DNA of 38,320 nt, from NCBI GenBank assembly GCA_902624765.1, contig CACNYO010000009.1, positions 1-38,320 on the forward strand, given 5' to 3'. The translations under genes were made by a program, and so were the position numbers. The stretch's first letter is position 1. The number at the start of each line of letters is the position of its first letter. This document shows positions 1 to 10,776 of this stretch, piece by piece. Origin of the DNA: an uncultured SAR86 cluster bacterium (GTDB lineage Bacteria; Pseudomonadota; Gammaproteobacteria; Magnimaribacterales; AG-339-G14). A model generated the notes under the pieces. The model was not told where the DNA came from. It ran no database searches and was given only the letters and a program-made list of their open reading frames with translations.

Positions 1-2
1 CA

Positions 3-119
3 GATAGAGTTTTAGTCATGAAAAAAGGTTTAATAGTTGAATCTGGTGCTACAGATCAAATATTTGATACACCTCAAGATGAATATACAATCAACCTTAT
101 TAACGCTGCATATAATTAA
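3..119 (+). CDS. ABC transporter ATP-binding protein, C-terminal fragment (5' truncated by window edge)
   Basis: Frame 3 reads [38 protein letters not shown], matching the D-loop-distal end of Opp/Dpp-type ABC ATPases (vMkkGxivE.G...if..P.h.YT..Ll.A). Confidence 0.75.
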   Translation, partial: DRVLVMKKGLIVESGATDQIFDTPQDEYTINLINAAYN

Positions 120-121
120 AA

Positions 122-1792
122 ATGAGTAAAAAGAGAAAATATTCATCTTCTTTAGTTGATGGAGTTGAACAAGCCGGCGCTAGGTCAATGCTTAGACCAA
201 CTGGCTTTACAGATGATGATTTTAAAAAACCACAAGTAGGTATTGCATCAACTTGGTCCAATGTAACTCCATGTAATATGCATATCAATGAGTTGGCTAG
301 AACAATATGTGATTCTGTTGATGATGCAGGTCTAAAATCTGTTCTCTTTAACACCATCACAATATCAGATGGTATCTCAATGGGTACGCTTGGAATGAGA
401 TACTCGTTGGTTTCTAGAGAAGTCATTGCAGACTCTATCGAAACAGTTGTTGGGTGTCAGTCGTTTGATTCTGTGGTGGCAATTGGCGGATGTGATAAAA
501 ACATGCCTGGCTGTATGATGGGTTTGATCAGGTTAAACAGACCAAGTCTATTTGTTTACGGCGGCTCGATCAAACCCGGAAAAGATCATACCGATTTTGC
601 AACTGTTCTTGAAATGGTCGGAGCATATTCTCAAAATCAAATTAGTGAAGAGGAACTTATAGCAGTTGAAAAAAATGCACTTCCAGGGCCAGGTTCATGC
701 GGAGGAATGTATACAGCAAATACTATGGCATCTGCAATTGAAGCTTTAGGAATGAGCTTACCTGGAAGCAGTTCACAAGACGCTGTTTCTGAGGAAAAGA
801 AAAATGATTGCTTAGCTGTTGGCCAAGCTATTGATAATTTGTTAGAGAAGGATATCAAGCCAAGCGATATTTTAACAAAAAGTTCATTTGAAAATTCAAT
901 TAAAGTTGTCATTGCTTTGGGGGGGTCAACCAACGCAGTTCTCCATCTATTGGCAATGGCAAAATCTGCAAATATTAATTTAAGTCTCGATGACTTTACA
1001 AGGATTGGAAAAAACACGCCGGTTTTATCAGACATAAGGCCTTCCGGGTATTATTTGATGAGTGATTTGAACGAGCAGGGAGGGATTCAACCTTTAATGA
1101 AAATGATGCTTGACGATGGATTGCTAGATGGAAGCTGTTTGACTGTTTCAGGAAAAACATTGGAAGAAAATCTTAAGGATATTGAACCTTACACAAATGA
1201 TCAAAAAATTATCTATCCAATTGATAAGCCAATCAAAAAAGAAAGTCATATTAGAATTTTAAGAGGCAATTTAGCGCCTGAGGGTGCTGTTGCCAAAATA
1301 ACAGGGAAAGAGGGATTATCTTTTTCAGGCCCTGCAATAGTTTTTGAGTCAGAGGAAGAAGCTGTAGATGCTATTTTCAAAAACACCATTCTAGAAGGCT
1401 CGGTTATAGTAATTAGATATGAGGGGCCTGTAGGAGGTCCTGGTATGCGGGAAATGCTAAAACCAACTGCTGCAATAATGGGAGCAGGCCTCGGCGACAA
1501 AGTAGCATTAATTACTGATGGAAGATTCTCAGGAGGATCTCATGGTTTTGTTGTAGGTCACATTACACCAGAGGCGGCAAATGGAGGACCAATTGGACTT
1601 TTAAAAAATGGAGATCTCATCACCATTGATGCACAGAAAGATCAAATAAATATTGATATTTCGAAAAAACAGTTAGCTGATAGGAAGAAAAATTGGCAAT
1701 CTTTAAAAGAGCCTCCTAAAAGAGGTGTATTAGCAAAATATGCTAGGTCTGTATCTTCAGCATCAGAAGGTGCAGTAACTGATGATTTTTAA
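122..1792 (+). CDS. ilvD: Dihydroxy-acid dehydratase
   Basis: 556 aa; [60 protein letters not shown] motifs. Confidence 0.97.
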   Translation: MSKKRKYSSSLVDGVEQAGARSMLRPTGFTDDDFKKPQVGIASTWSNVTPCNMHINELARTICDSVDDAGLKSVLFNTITISDGISMGTLGMRYSLVSREVIADSIETVVGCQSFDSVVAIGGCDKNMPGCMMGLIRLNRPSLFVYGGSIKPGKDHTDFATVLEMVGAYSQNQISEEELIAVEKNALPGPGSCGGMYTANTMASAIEALGMSLPGSSSQDAVSEEKKNDCLAVGQAIDNLLEKDIKPSDILTKSSFENSIKVVIALGGSTNAVLHLLAMAKSANINLSLDDFTRIGKNTPVLSDIRPSGYYLMSDLNEQGGIQPLMKMMLDDGLLDGSCLTVSGKTLEENLKDIEPYTNDQKIIYPIDKPIKKESHIRILRGNLAPEGAVAKITGKEGLSFSGPAIVFESEEEAVDAIFKNTILEGSVIVIRYEGPVGGPGMREMLKPTAAIMGAGLGDKVALITDGRFSGGSHGFVVGHITPEAANGGPIGLLKNGDLITIDAQKDQINIDISKKQLADRKKNWQSLKEPPKRGVLAKYARSVSSASEGAVTDDF

Positions 1793-1827
1793 TTTGAATT
1801 TTTTCAAACTAACCTAATATAAAAAAT

Positions 1828-2148
1828 ATGAGTAAAACAATTGAGCTTAACGAAGAAAATTTTAGTGAAACAGTTGGGTCTACTAAGCCTGTTTTAGTAG
1901 ATTATTGGGCAGAATGGTGTGGTCCATGCAAAATGGTTGCTCCTATATTAGAGGAAGTTGCCGTTGATTTATCCGATAAGCTTACTGTTGGCAAAGTAGA
2001 TGTTGATGAAAATCAAGAATTGGCAGCTCAATTAAATATTATGAGTATCCCAACTCTAGTCTTATTCAAAGATGGTGAAGTTATTGATCAGGCAGTAGGA
2101 GCTTTATCAAAAGCTCAACTTTTATCTTTTTTAGAGCAACACATTTAA
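1828..2148 (+). CDS. trxA: Thioredoxin
   Basis: 106 aa; VLVDYWAEWCGPCKMVAPILEE active site and SIPTLVLFKDG cis-Pro motif. Confidence 0.96.
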   Translation: MSKTIELNEENFSETVGSTKPVLVDYWAEWCGPCKMVAPILEEVAVDLSDKLTVGKVDVDENQELAAQLNIMSIPTLVLFKDGEVIDQAVGALSKAQLLSFLEQHI

Positions 2149-2157
2149 AATTACCCT

Positions 2158-2199
2158 AGACGAGGTGAAACTTAGGTGTTAAATTTATTCACCTTGTCT
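2158..2199 (+). promoter_or_regulatory. Hairpin in the trxA-rho intergenic region (rho leader or trxA 3' structure)
   Basis: Arms AGACGAGGTGAA (2158-2169) and TTCACCTTGTCT (2188-2199) form 12 pairs with one G-U and an 18 nt loop; no downstream T-run. Confidence 0.55.
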
Positions 2200-2232
2200 T
2201 AGACAATCTATTATTAAATCCCAATATTTGTT

Positions 2233-3495
2233 ATGCATTTAGGCGAATTAAAAGCCAAGCCAGTTGAAGAACTACTCAGTCTTGCTGAGGAAATGGGTAT
2301 TGAAAATTTAGCACGATCAAAAAAACAAGACGTTATTTTTGGAATTCTTAAATCTCATTCTGGAAAGGGCGAGGACATTGAAGGTGAAGGTGTTCTTGAA
2401 ATATTGAATGATGGATTTGGATTCTTAAGGTCTCCATCTTCCTCATATTTAGCAGGAGCTGATGATATTTATGTTTCACCAAGTCAAATAAGGAGATTTG
2501 GGCTCAAAACGGGTGATTCAATATCTGGAAAAATAAGGCCTCCAAAAGAAAGTGAGAGATATTTTGCATTGCTTAAGATAGATGAAATTAACTTCAATGC
2601 ACCAGAACAGACTAAATCAAAAGTTGCTTTTGAAAACTTAACACCTTTATTTCCAGAAGAAAGAATCGTAATGGAAGCTGGGAATGGAACTACGGAAGAC
2701 TTATCTGCAAGAATTATTGATTTAACCGCTCCAACAGGAAAAGGTCAAAGAGGACTAATTGTTTCACCTCCAAAAGCAGGAAAAACCCTGCTCCTTCAAA
2801 CTATTGCTCACTCGATCGAAAGAAATAGCCCTGACAGTAAGCTTATGGTTCTTTTAGTCGATGAAAGACCAGAAGAGGTTACTGACATGAAACGTTCTGT
2901 GCGAGGGGAGGTTATTGCTTCTACCTTTGACGAGCCACCCGCACGACATGTTCAAGTTGCTGAAATGGTAATCGCTAAAGCTAGAAGACTTGTTGAAACA
3001 AAAAATGACGTCATTATCTTGTTGGATTCAATTACTCGTTTAGCAAGAGCTTATAATTCCACTCAGGCAGCATCTGGAAAAATCTTAACGGGTGGTGTTG
3101 ATGCAAATGCTCTAGAAAAACCAAAAAGATTTTTTGGTGCTGCAAGAAATATAGAGGGAGGAGGTAGCCTTACCATTATTGCAACTGCACTTATTGATAC
3201 TGGATCCAGAATGGATGAAGTAATTTATGAGGAATTCAAAGGAACTGGAAATCAGGAAATTCATCTTGACAGAGCAATTGCTGAAAGAAGAGTTTTCCCT
3301 GCAATTAACATAAGACGCTCTGGAACAAGAAGAGAAGAATTGATTACAGATGACGCAGAACTTCAGAGAATTAATATTCTCAGAAAACTTCTCAATGATA
3401 TGGAAGATGTTGATGCTACTGAATGGCTCATAGATAAGTTAGGTAAGCATAAGACAAATAATGAATTTTTCAATTCAATGAAAAGAGGTAAATAA
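2233..3495 (+). CDS. rho: Transcription termination factor Rho
   Basis: 420 aa; N-terminal [69 protein letters not shown], Walker [25 protein letters not shown]. Confidence 0.98.
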   Translation: MHLGELKAKPVEELLSLAEEMGIENLARSKKQDVIFGILKSHSGKGEDIEGEGVLEILNDGFGFLRSPSSSYLAGADDIYVSPSQIRRFGLKTGDSISGKIRPPKESERYFALLKIDEINFNAPEQTKSKVAFENLTPLFPEERIVMEAGNGTTEDLSARIIDLTAPTGKGQRGLIVSPPKAGKTLLLQTIAHSIERNSPDSKLMVLLVDERPEEVTDMKRSVRGEVIASTFDEPPARHVQVAEMVIAKARRLVETKNDVIILLDSITRLARAYNSTQAASGKILTGGVDANALEKPKRFFGAARNIEGGGSLTIIATALIDTGSRMDEVIYEEFKGTGNQEIHLDRAIAERRVFPAINIRRSGTRREELITDDAELQRINILRKLLNDMEDVDATEWLIDKLGKHKTNNEFFNSMKRGK

Positions 3496-4098
3496 CTATT
3501 TTGCTTTGAGCAACAAATATTTCTTCTTGCCAGATTTAGTTTTTTTTATAACTTCCCAATACCCATTTAAAAAACTTAAATCCAGTTCTTTTTCAACTTC
3601 TAGATAAATATTTCCTAGATTAGCTAACAATGAATTTGTCCTTATTTTTGAAAGAACTTTTTTTGCTAGATCTTTATGGAAAGGCGGATCCACAAAAATT
3701 AAATCAAAATTATCATTTGTTTCGTCTAACCAAGTAAGCACATCATCATGAATTACTGAGATATCTCCGTAAGCCTTCAGGCTTTCAATGTATTCTTTAA
3801 TTTTATCTAAGTGATTTGAATTTTTTTCAACAAATATAATCTTGTCTGCTCCTCTTGATAAAGATTCCAATCCTAAAGAACCAGTTCCAGCGAATAAATC
3901 CAGACAAGTTTTTCCATCAATGCTCTGTCCAAGCCAGTTAAATAAAGTCTCTCTAAGTCTGTCTGGAGTGGGTCGAAGATCTAAAGAAGGCATGAACTCA
4001 AATTTTCTGCCTTTATATACTCCGCTTATTATTCTGAAAGAACCTTTATTTGCTTTATTGCTCATAATTTCCTCTATAATTCTCAATTCTAAACTCAT
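3496..4098 (-). CDS. rsmD: 16S rRNA (guanine(966)-N(2))-methyltransferase RsmD; true start may be the internal ATG at about 4065
   Basis: RIISGVYKGRKFEF, LRPTPDRLRETLFNWLG, CLDLFAGTGSLGLESLSRGA, FDLIFVDPPF motifs. Confidence 0.93.
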   Translation of the reverse strand: MSLELRIIEEIMSNKANKGSFRIISGVYKGRKFEFMPSLDLRPTPDRLRETLFNWLGQSIDGKTCLDLFAGTGSLGLESLSRGADKIIFVEKNSNHLDKIKEYIESLKAYGDISVIHDDVLTWLDETNDNFDLIFVDPPFHKDLAKKVLSKIRTNSLLANLGNIYLEVEKELDLSFLNGYWEVIKKTKSGKKKYLLLKAK

Positions 4099-4102
4099 TG
4101 AA

Positions 4103-4561
4103 ATGCAAGATATATTTTTAAATATTTTAAGAACGCAAGCTCAGACTGTTTATGTTATTTCTTCTGGAAATTCAGTTTCAAAAGAGGCAATGACTGTTTC
4201 TTCAGTAGCCTCGTTATCAGCTAACCCACCGAGAATGTTAGTTTGTATCAATAAATCCGCAGCCATGCATGACTTTTTAAAAACTACTCAATCGTTTTGT
4301 CTTAATTTATTGAGTAATGAACAAAAACATGTAGCTGATATTTGCAGTAACTCTGAGAAAATAAATGAGCGATTTTCTAATGATTCTTGGCTTAAGAAAG
4401 AGGAGATTCCATATTTAGAAAATGCTCAATCAAATCTATTCTGTAATTTAAAAGAAATTATGGAAGATACCACTCACTCAATCTTCGTTGGCGAGGTTCA
4501 AGATTTAATTCATAATGACGCTTTAAAACCTCTGGTGTATCAAGAAGGAAAATATGTTTAA
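4103..4561 (+). CDS. Flavin reductase-like (HpaC/FMN-binding split-barrel) protein
   Basis: In-frame ATG at 4103 gives MQDIFLNILRTQAQTVYVISSG...AMTVSSVASLSANPPRMLVCINKSA...FCLNLLS, typical of the flavin_reductase domain. The upstream ORF extension from 3842 is antisense to rsmD. Confidence 0.8.
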   Translation: MQDIFLNILRTQAQTVYVISSGNSVSKEAMTVSSVASLSANPPRMLVCINKSAAMHDFLKTTQSFCLNLLSNEQKHVADICSNSEKINERFSNDSWLKKEEIPYLENAQSNLFCNLKEIMEDTTHSIFVGEVQDLIHNDALKPLVYQEGKYV

Positions 4562-4952
4562 GTTTTTTTATCTTTCAATTTTTGTTTTGTTCTCATTTAT
4601 AGCATTTTCAAGCGAGAATAAACTTTATTTTATTGAGCCTAAAGATGGTGCAATATTAAATGGGCCTGTAAAAATAGTTTTTGGGTTATCTGGTATGGGA
4701 GTGGCTCCGGCCGGAATAGATTTTCCAAATACTGGGCATCATCATCTTCTTGTTGATTTAAAAAACTTGCCTGATCTAACAAAACCCATTCCCGCTAACA
4801 AAAATCATATTCACTTTGGTAAAGGCCAGACTGAAACAATTCTTGAATTGCCAAAGGGAAAAAGAACTTTGCAACTGTTAATGGGCAACTATCTCCACAT
4901 TCCACACAAAGATCCAGTTATTTCAGATAAAATTACAATCTTTATTGAATAA
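4554..4952 (+). CDS. DUF4399 domain secreted protein
   Basis: 132 aa with signal peptide; YFIEPKDGAILNGPVKIVFGLSGMGVAPAG...NTGHHHLLVD...HFGKGQTETILELPKGKRTLQLLMGN resembles DUF4399. Confidence 0.75.
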   Translation: MFKFFYLSIFVLFSFIAFSSENKLYFIEPKDGAILNGPVKIVFGLSGMGVAPAGIDFPNTGHHHLLVDLKNLPDLTKPIPANKNHIHFGKGQTETILELPKGKRTLQLLMGNYLHIPHKDPVISDKITIFIE

Positions 4953-4971
4953 ATTCTCCTTATAAAATCTA

Positions 4972-7323
4972 TTGATTTACGAAATCTTGAAATTTAAGAA
5001 AAAATTCATAATTTTTTTCTACTTGATCACTTTATCTAATTTTTCAGTGAGTGAAATTTTCATTGATGGAGTTCTTGATGAAGAAGAATGGAGCTCAGCT
5101 AAACTGATTGATGACCTTGTAGTTGTACAGCCAAATACCCTAAAGAAATCAAAATATAAATCTGAAGTTTTATATTTTGCCGATGAAAAAGGAATTTATT
5201 TTGGTTTTAAAAATTTTAAACCTTCAGAAAGACAAACCCCAATTCAACATAAACGGGATGCATGGATGGCAGATGGAGATAGAAATTTTATCATCATTGA
5301 CTTTGTGGGGAATGGTAACAACGGATTTTCTTTTGGGACTTCCTTAGGAGATTCTGTCGGCGACGGCACTGTTTCAAATGAAAATCAGTTTAACCAAGAT
5401 TGGGATGGTGTGTGGTTTGTCAAAACCAGCCGAGATAGCGAAGCTTGGTACTCTGAATTTCTGATTCCTTGGGATGTAGCACCCATTAGTTCTTCTACTG
5501 AAGATGAATTAGAAATAAAAATAAGAATAAATACTTTCGATTTTCTTAGTAATGAATGGTCTAGTTTTCCTGCTATCTGGAGCACCGATTCAGCATTTTT
5601 ATCAAAATTTGAACCTATAAGAATTAAGAATTATGCCCGAGATGCTCAAAGTGATGCTGACTTCTATCCATATATTTCAATTTCACAAGAGCAAGTTACA
5701 GATGAGCAAATAAATAAAATAGGTGGAGAAATATTTTGGTCTATAGATGCTGAAAAGAGATTAGATGTAACTATAAATCCTGATTTTGGCCAAGTAGAAA
5801 GTGATGATGTTATTGTGAATTTTGATTCAACAGAGACTTATTATGAAGATAGAAGGCCATTCTTCACTGAAAATCAAAACTTATTTCAAATAACTGGCTG
5901 GAGAACTTATTTAATAAATACAAGAAGAATTGGAGCAGCGCCAGATTATGATTGTAATCAGCTTAGTGAACGATTAGCTGAAAAATGTCTTAAAGATAAT
6001 TCATCTACTAGCGACATCGACCTTGCCCTAAGATATACCCAATCAGGAGCACTAAACGAGTTTGGTATCTTCTCCGCTTTTGAAAAAGGAACGGATATTT
6101 ATAAAGGAAGAAATTTCCAAGCTATTCGCTACAGAAGAAATTTTAATGAAGGGAAAGTAGGCTACCTTCTAACTTATGCAGATAAACCAAATATATCTAG
6201 GAGTGCTCAAGTGCACACTTTTGATTACGAATATTTTATAAATCAAGATACCCGTTTTTTTGGAATGTTAAGTTACTCTGACATTGATGATCCTAATCTA
6301 TCCAAGGACGGATCTGCATTAAGAGCTCTTATCTCAAAACAATTTACTAAAAAATTCTCTGGTTTATGGGCTTTCTCATCTTATGGCAAAGGATATGACA
6401 TTAACGATATGGGTTACAGTGAAATGAAGGAATATATGTCAACTGGATGGGTAGTAAACTATAGAGAAGCTGAATTTGATAAAAATTCTCCTCTCCAAAG
6501 TTTAACTGTTGACTCAAACGGTGGATTTCAGAGAAGTGCATCTGGAATAGACGGTGGATCTTTAGTCAATGTGAACTTAAGTCTAGATTTCAAGGATTTT
6601 TCATCTGTTAGATTGAGTTGCGAATGTTTTCTCTTTTCTCCTGGTAAAGACTTTATGGAGACAAGAGGTTTTCCAGATGCACCATATATCAGGAATGAAG
6701 AAGGATACATCTTTGCTATTAATTATGAGGCACCAGAGACACTTGTATTTATTCCTTCAATGAAGCTAGAAAGCAGATCATTAGGATATGAATTTGATGA
6801 TACTTCGCTATCGAGAAAAGAGGAAGGATGGGGTTTTAATTTGGGCGCAACAATAAAACCAACAGAAAATCTAAATATTAACTTAGGTCTAATTAGATAC
6901 GATGAAGTCGAAAACTGGAGTAAATTTGAATACGACAATGTGTTCGGCTATTACCTAAAGAAGAAACTCTCTTCCTCTTTATCTTTGGGTTACTATGAAA
7001 AAAAGCATGAACTAAGAATAAAAGCTCAGTTTTACTCTTTAACTGCAGAAGATCCTGAAGCTTTCTTTGTATCACCTGAAGGAAAAATGAAGTCTGCTAG
7101 CGATAACCTAAATTCATTTGAGTTGAGCCAAGTGGCATTTCAAATCAGGTATAGATATGAATTAGCGCCACTATCTCATATTTATGTGGTCTACACTCGA
7201 GGTGGAAATTATTTTAGCACTGATATGTCTTCTTCATCATTTGATAAACTTTATACAAAAGGATGGGATACAACATACTCTGATCAATTTATTATAAAAA
7301 TAAGATATAGATTTTCATCGTAA
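4972..7323 (+). CDS. DUF5916 family protein: N-terminal CBM9-like domain plus C-terminal outer-membrane beta-barrel (copy 1)
   Basis: 783 aa, TTG start, signal-like N-terminus; IDGVLDEEEWSSA CBM9-like start; NPDFGQVESDDVIVNF...YEDRRPFFTENQNLF...INTRRIG DUF5916-like block; barrel-like C-terminus near IIKIRYRFSS. Confidence 0.8.
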   Translation: MIYEILKFKKKFIIFFYLITLSNFSVSEIFIDGVLDEEEWSSAKLIDDLVVVQPNTLKKSKYKSEVLYFADEKGIYFGFKNFKPSERQTPIQHKRDAWMADGDRNFIIIDFVGNGNNGFSFGTSLGDSVGDGTVSNENQFNQDWDGVWFVKTSRDSEAWYSEFLIPWDVAPISSSTEDELEIKIRINTFDFLSNEWSSFPAIWSTDSAFLSKFEPIRIKNYARDAQSDADFYPYISISQEQVTDEQINKIGGEIFWSIDAEKRLDVTINPDFGQVESDDVIVNFDSTETYYEDRRPFFTENQNLFQITGWRTYLINTRRIGAAPDYDCNQLSERLAEKCLKDNSSTSDIDLALRYTQSGALNEFGIFSAFEKGTDIYKGRNFQAIRYRRNFNEGKVGYLLTYADKPNISRSAQVHTFDYEYFINQDTRFFGMLSYSDIDDPNLSKDGSALRALISKQFTKKFSGLWAFSSYGKGYDINDMGYSEMKEYMSTGWVVNYREAEFDKNSPLQSLTVDSNGGFQRSASGIDGGSLVNVNLSLDFKDFSSVRLSCECFLFSPGKDFMETRGFPDAPYIRNEEGYIFAINYEAPETLVFIPSMKLESRSLGYEFDDTSLSRKEEGWGFNLGATIKPTENLNINLGLIRYDEVENWSKFEYDNVFGYYLKKKLSSSLSLGYYEKKHELRIKAQFYSLTAEDPEAFFVSPEGKMKSASDNLNSFELSQVAFQIRYRYELAPLSHIYVVYTRGGNYFSTDMSSSSFDKLYTKGWDTTYSDQFIIKIRYRFSS

Positions 7324-7475
7324 AAATATTTAACAAACTCATCAAAAATCATAACTTCCATCAAAAAATACATAAGTTAATCTGACTTCAACATTGATCA
7401 TATGATTTCAGATAAAATACCTTTCTTAATAGGTTCTTTTTCAGATTTACTCCAATGCTATACAAAGCATTCAAT

Positions 7476-9785
7476 ATGGTTAGAAAATTTATACTTTTAT
7501 TTTTATTTATGCCGCTATCTGCAGAGATTATTGTTGATGGTAAATTAAATGAAACTGAGTGGGATTCTGCAGGAGTCATTGATACTTTTTATGTCACTGA
7601 GCCTCTAACCTATGCAATTCCAGAAGTTGAAACCGAAGTTTTATATTTTGCTAATGAGGATGGAATATATTTCGGGTTTAAAAATTTCCAGCAACCCATA
7701 GAAGATCAAACATCCCTACTCCATAAAAGAGATGTAATGGATGCATCAGCAGATAGGGCATTTATTGCAATTGACTTTAATGGAAACGGTATTAGGGCAT
7801 ATAGTTTTTCAGTCACTTTGGGTGGATCAATCAGTGATGCAGTTTGGGCAAATGAAAATCAACCTTCACTAGACTGGGATTCAATTTGGTTCGTTAAAAC
7901 ATCTCAAACCGAAGATGCTTGGTTTGCTGAGTTCATGATTCCATGGGATGTTGCTCCACTAGAAAAATCAGATGAAGAATTTGTTGAAGTAAATGTCAGG
8001 ACGTCTAGAGGTTATTTTCTTAAAAATGAATGGCATGGTTTTCCTAAGATTAATTGGACAGATACAAAATTTATCTCAAGATTTCATCCAATAAAAATAA
8101 GAAATTATGCCAAGAATTCTTCTTCAGAAGTTGACTTCTTCCCATATATTTCAATTTCTCAAGAAGAGGTTACTGGGGGGCAAGAAAATAAAATTGGGGG
8201 AGAAATATTTTGGGCTATTGATTCAGAAAAAAGATTAGACGTCACTTTGAATCCTGATTTTGGTCAAGTAGAAAGTGATGATGTCATTGTAAGTTTTGAT
8301 GCCTTAGAGACTTTTTATGAAGATAAACGACCTTTCTTCACAGAAAATCAGGATCTTTTTCAAATAAGGGGTCGAACTTCTTTTCTCATCAATACAAGAA
8401 GAATTGGCGCCAAACCAGACTACGATTGTTCTTCAGAGATAGACGAATCAGATTGTAACTCACAAAGAAAAACCTACAGCGAAATTGATTTAGCCTTGAA
8501 ATATACACAGACGGAAGCGGATGATGAATTTGGAATTTTCTCAGCTTTTGAACGAGATGGAAAATACTACAAAGGAAGGAATTTCCAATCTATTAGATAC
8601 AGAAAAAGTTTAGATGATCTTCGTATTGGCTATCTTTTAACTTATGTTGACCGTCCAAACATATCAAGAGCTGCCCAAGTTCATACGATGGACTTTGACT
8701 ATTCTTTCGATGAAATAAGTAGGTTTTCTGGGACGCTGAGTTATTCAAATATAGATTTAGAATCAACTTCAACCGAAGGTGTGGCTTTGAGAGGAAGAGT
8801 GGCGAGAAACTTTACAGAAAAGTTTTCCGCTCTTTGGGGTTTTGGTATCTATGACGAAGGCTATGACATGAACGATATGGGTTATCTGGACATGAGAAAT
8901 TTTGCTGAAACAGGCATTACAGCTGTCTACAAAGAAACCAATTTCTCAGAAGAATCTTTAATTAGAAGTCTTACATTGGATGTGAATAGCGGTCACCAAC
9001 GAAGCATATCAGGAATAAACGGTGGAGCAATGGCATGGATATCACTTAATTTAGATCTGAAGGATTTTTCTTCAATAGATATTTTTTGTGAATGCATCTT
9101 ATCTCCCGGAAAAGATTTTGTAGAAGCTAGAGATTATCCTGACTCACCATTTATAAGAAGGCTGGGAGGATACACATTGAATATGAGATATTCGGCACCT
9201 AGGCAGAAGACTTTCATACCCTTCATAAAAATTGAAAGCTCATCTGGAGGTTATAAATTTGATAATCCATCAAATTCTAAAAGAGGTGAGGGTTGGGGAT
9301 TCAACATAGGAGCAAATATTAAGCCCTCTAATGATCTCGATTTAAATCTTGCTCTCATTAGATATGATGAATATGAAAATTGGGTTAAATATGAATTTGA
9401 TAATGTATTTGGCTATTACAAAAAGAAGAAATTATCTTCTTCTTTGTCTTTAGGATGGATCAAGGACAACATTCACGAATTAAGAATTAAAGCTCAATTT
9501 TATTCACTCACTGCTGATGATCCAGATCCTTATTATGTCAGCTCGGATGGAAAAATGATTAATTATGATGGGTCACTTAATCCTTTTGAGCTGAGTCAGG
9601 TCGCATTTCAAATAAGGTATAGATATGAACTTTCTCCTCTCTCTAATTTTTATGCAGTTTATACTAGAGGAGGATATTATTTTGACGACGATAAAGATTT
9701 AAAATCTTTTGGAGATTTATACTCCACCGGATGGGACACTACTTATTCTGATCAATTTATTCTTAAACTGAGATACAAATTTTAA
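7476..9785 (+). CDS. DUF5916 family protein: CBM9-like plus beta-barrel (copy 2, paralog of copy 1); ORF track starts at 7455
   Basis: Internal ATG at 7476 starts a good signal peptide (MVRKFILLFLFMPLSA). Full-length similarity to copy 1 (NPDFGQVESDDVIVSFDALETFYEDKRPFFTENQDLFQI); ends SDQFILKLRYKF with C-terminal Phe. Confidence 0.8.
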   Translation: MVRKFILLFLFMPLSAEIIVDGKLNETEWDSAGVIDTFYVTEPLTYAIPEVETEVLYFANEDGIYFGFKNFQQPIEDQTSLLHKRDVMDASADRAFIAIDFNGNGIRAYSFSVTLGGSISDAVWANENQPSLDWDSIWFVKTSQTEDAWFAEFMIPWDVAPLEKSDEEFVEVNVRTSRGYFLKNEWHGFPKINWTDTKFISRFHPIKIRNYAKNSSSEVDFFPYISISQEEVTGGQENKIGGEIFWAIDSEKRLDVTLNPDFGQVESDDVIVSFDALETFYEDKRPFFTENQDLFQIRGRTSFLINTRRIGAKPDYDCSSEIDESDCNSQRKTYSEIDLALKYTQTEADDEFGIFSAFERDGKYYKGRNFQSIRYRKSLDDLRIGYLLTYVDRPNISRAAQVHTMDFDYSFDEISRFSGTLSYSNIDLESTSTEGVALRGRVARNFTEKFSALWGFGIYDEGYDMNDMGYLDMRNFAETGITAVYKETNFSEESLIRSLTLDVNSGHQRSISGINGGAMAWISLNLDLKDFSSIDIFCECILSPGKDFVEARDYPDSPFIRRLGGYTLNMRYSAPRQKTFIPFIKIESSSGGYKFDNPSNSKRGEGWGFNIGANIKPSNDLDLNLALIRYDEYENWVKYEFDNVFGYYKKKKLSSSLSLGWIKDNIHELRIKAQFYSLTADDPDPYYVSSDGKMINYDGSLNPFELSQVAFQIRYRYELSPLSNFYAVYTRGGYYFDDDKDLKSFGDLYSTGWDTTYSDQFILKLRYKF

Positions 9786-9970
9786 TGATCTTTACAGATC
9801 CAACCTCTTGATGTTTTTCTAGCTTCTAAGGCAGGGAAATAAACATTGCATTCTATACATTTGACCATGCTGGATTGATCTTCACTGATATCTACTGAAT
9901 TTTCTCCCAAAAGACGTGCAAGTCCAACGACTATTCCTACAAAAATTAAAACTGAAATTAAAATAGCCAT
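9782..9970 (-). CDS. Small membrane-anchored zinc-ribbon-like protein (PP0621-like)
   Basis: 62 aa; N-terminal TM helix, then VKCIECNVYFPALEARKTSRGWICKDH. Confidence 0.6.
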   Translation of the reverse strand: MAILISVLIFVGIVVGLARLLGENSVDISEDQSSMVKCIECNVYFPALEARKTSRGWICKDH

Positions 9971-10743
9971 TAGGATTTAATTTTCTTTTCTTTGAAAGCG
10001 TCCAGTAGGTCTTGAGTTATATCGGCCAGATCTGACTGATTGAGTTCTTTATAGGCTTCAATTTTGATCTCAAGAGCTTCTTCTACTTGAGAGCTATTTG
10101 GGAGATGTTCAATCACATAATTAGCTCTGTTTAAGGCAGCAACAAAAGCCTTTCTTTCCATATAAAAAGTCGCTACATAGATTTCTTTTTTTGCGATCAA
10201 ATTTCTTAAGAAAACCATTCGTTGCCTTGCTTGATTAGCGAAGTCACTATCTGGAAACCTAAGTAAAAAATCACTCAAGTCGGAAAACGATTTCTTTGCT
10301 TGATTGAGATCTCTTTTCGAGGCCGCATCCTCGAGAATCATATTTGGATTAAAAATAGACATATCGGCTGTGTAACCGGACATTCCTTTCAAATAGTAAG
10401 CATAATCTATATTTGGATGATTAGGATGCAAGCTGATAAACCTATCAGCGGCTGATATGGCAGCCTCATAGTTTGCTGACTTAAAATAAGCATAAATAAG
10501 CTCTGACTGAGCTTGCGTCGCAAATCTTCCAAAGGGGTATCTTGCCTCAAGCATTTCTAAACTCATTGCGGCAGCAGCAAAATTACCAGATCTCAATCTA
10601 TTCTGCGCTTGATCAAATAGTTCTTTTTCAAGCAAGATCCTTTCAATAGTTTCTTCTTTATTTGCGCATGATGCGGATAAACCCATCAAGATCAGTAAAA
10701 AAAGTAGATTAAAGATAAAATAAAGCCTATTACGAGTTTGCAT
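9970..10743 (-). CDS. bamD: Outer membrane protein assembly factor BamD
   Basis: 257 aa lipoprotein-like N-terminus (LMGLSASCANKEE), TPR-like repeats, LEARYPFGRFATQAQSELIYAYFKSANYEAAISAADRFISLHPNHPNIDYAYYLKG; divergent from rluD as in gammaproteobacteria. Confidence 0.94.
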   Translation of the reverse strand: MQTRNRLYFIFNLLFLLILMGLSASCANKEETIERILLEKELFDQAQNRLRSGNFAAAAMSLEMLEARYPFGRFATQAQSELIYAYFKSANYEAAISAADRFISLHPNHPNIDYAYYLKGMSGYTADMSIFNPNMILEDAASKRDLNQAKKSFSDLSDFLLRFPDSDFANQARQRMVFLRNLIAKKEIYVATFYMERKAFVAALNRANYVIEHLPNSSQVEEALEIKIEAYKELNQSDLADITQDLLDAFKEKKIKS

Positions 10744-10776
10744 CTGCTAATTCTATCTGTTTAAAGATTAAAAAAC

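Noticed and set aside
637-1035. Antisense ORF (132 aa) within ilvD
   Set aside because: Shadow ORF opposite conserved ilvD codons; no recognisable family.
3842-4102. N-terminal extension of the flavin reductase ORF in the track
   Set aside because: It is antisense to conserved rsmD coding sequence; family homology begins at the ATG at 4103.
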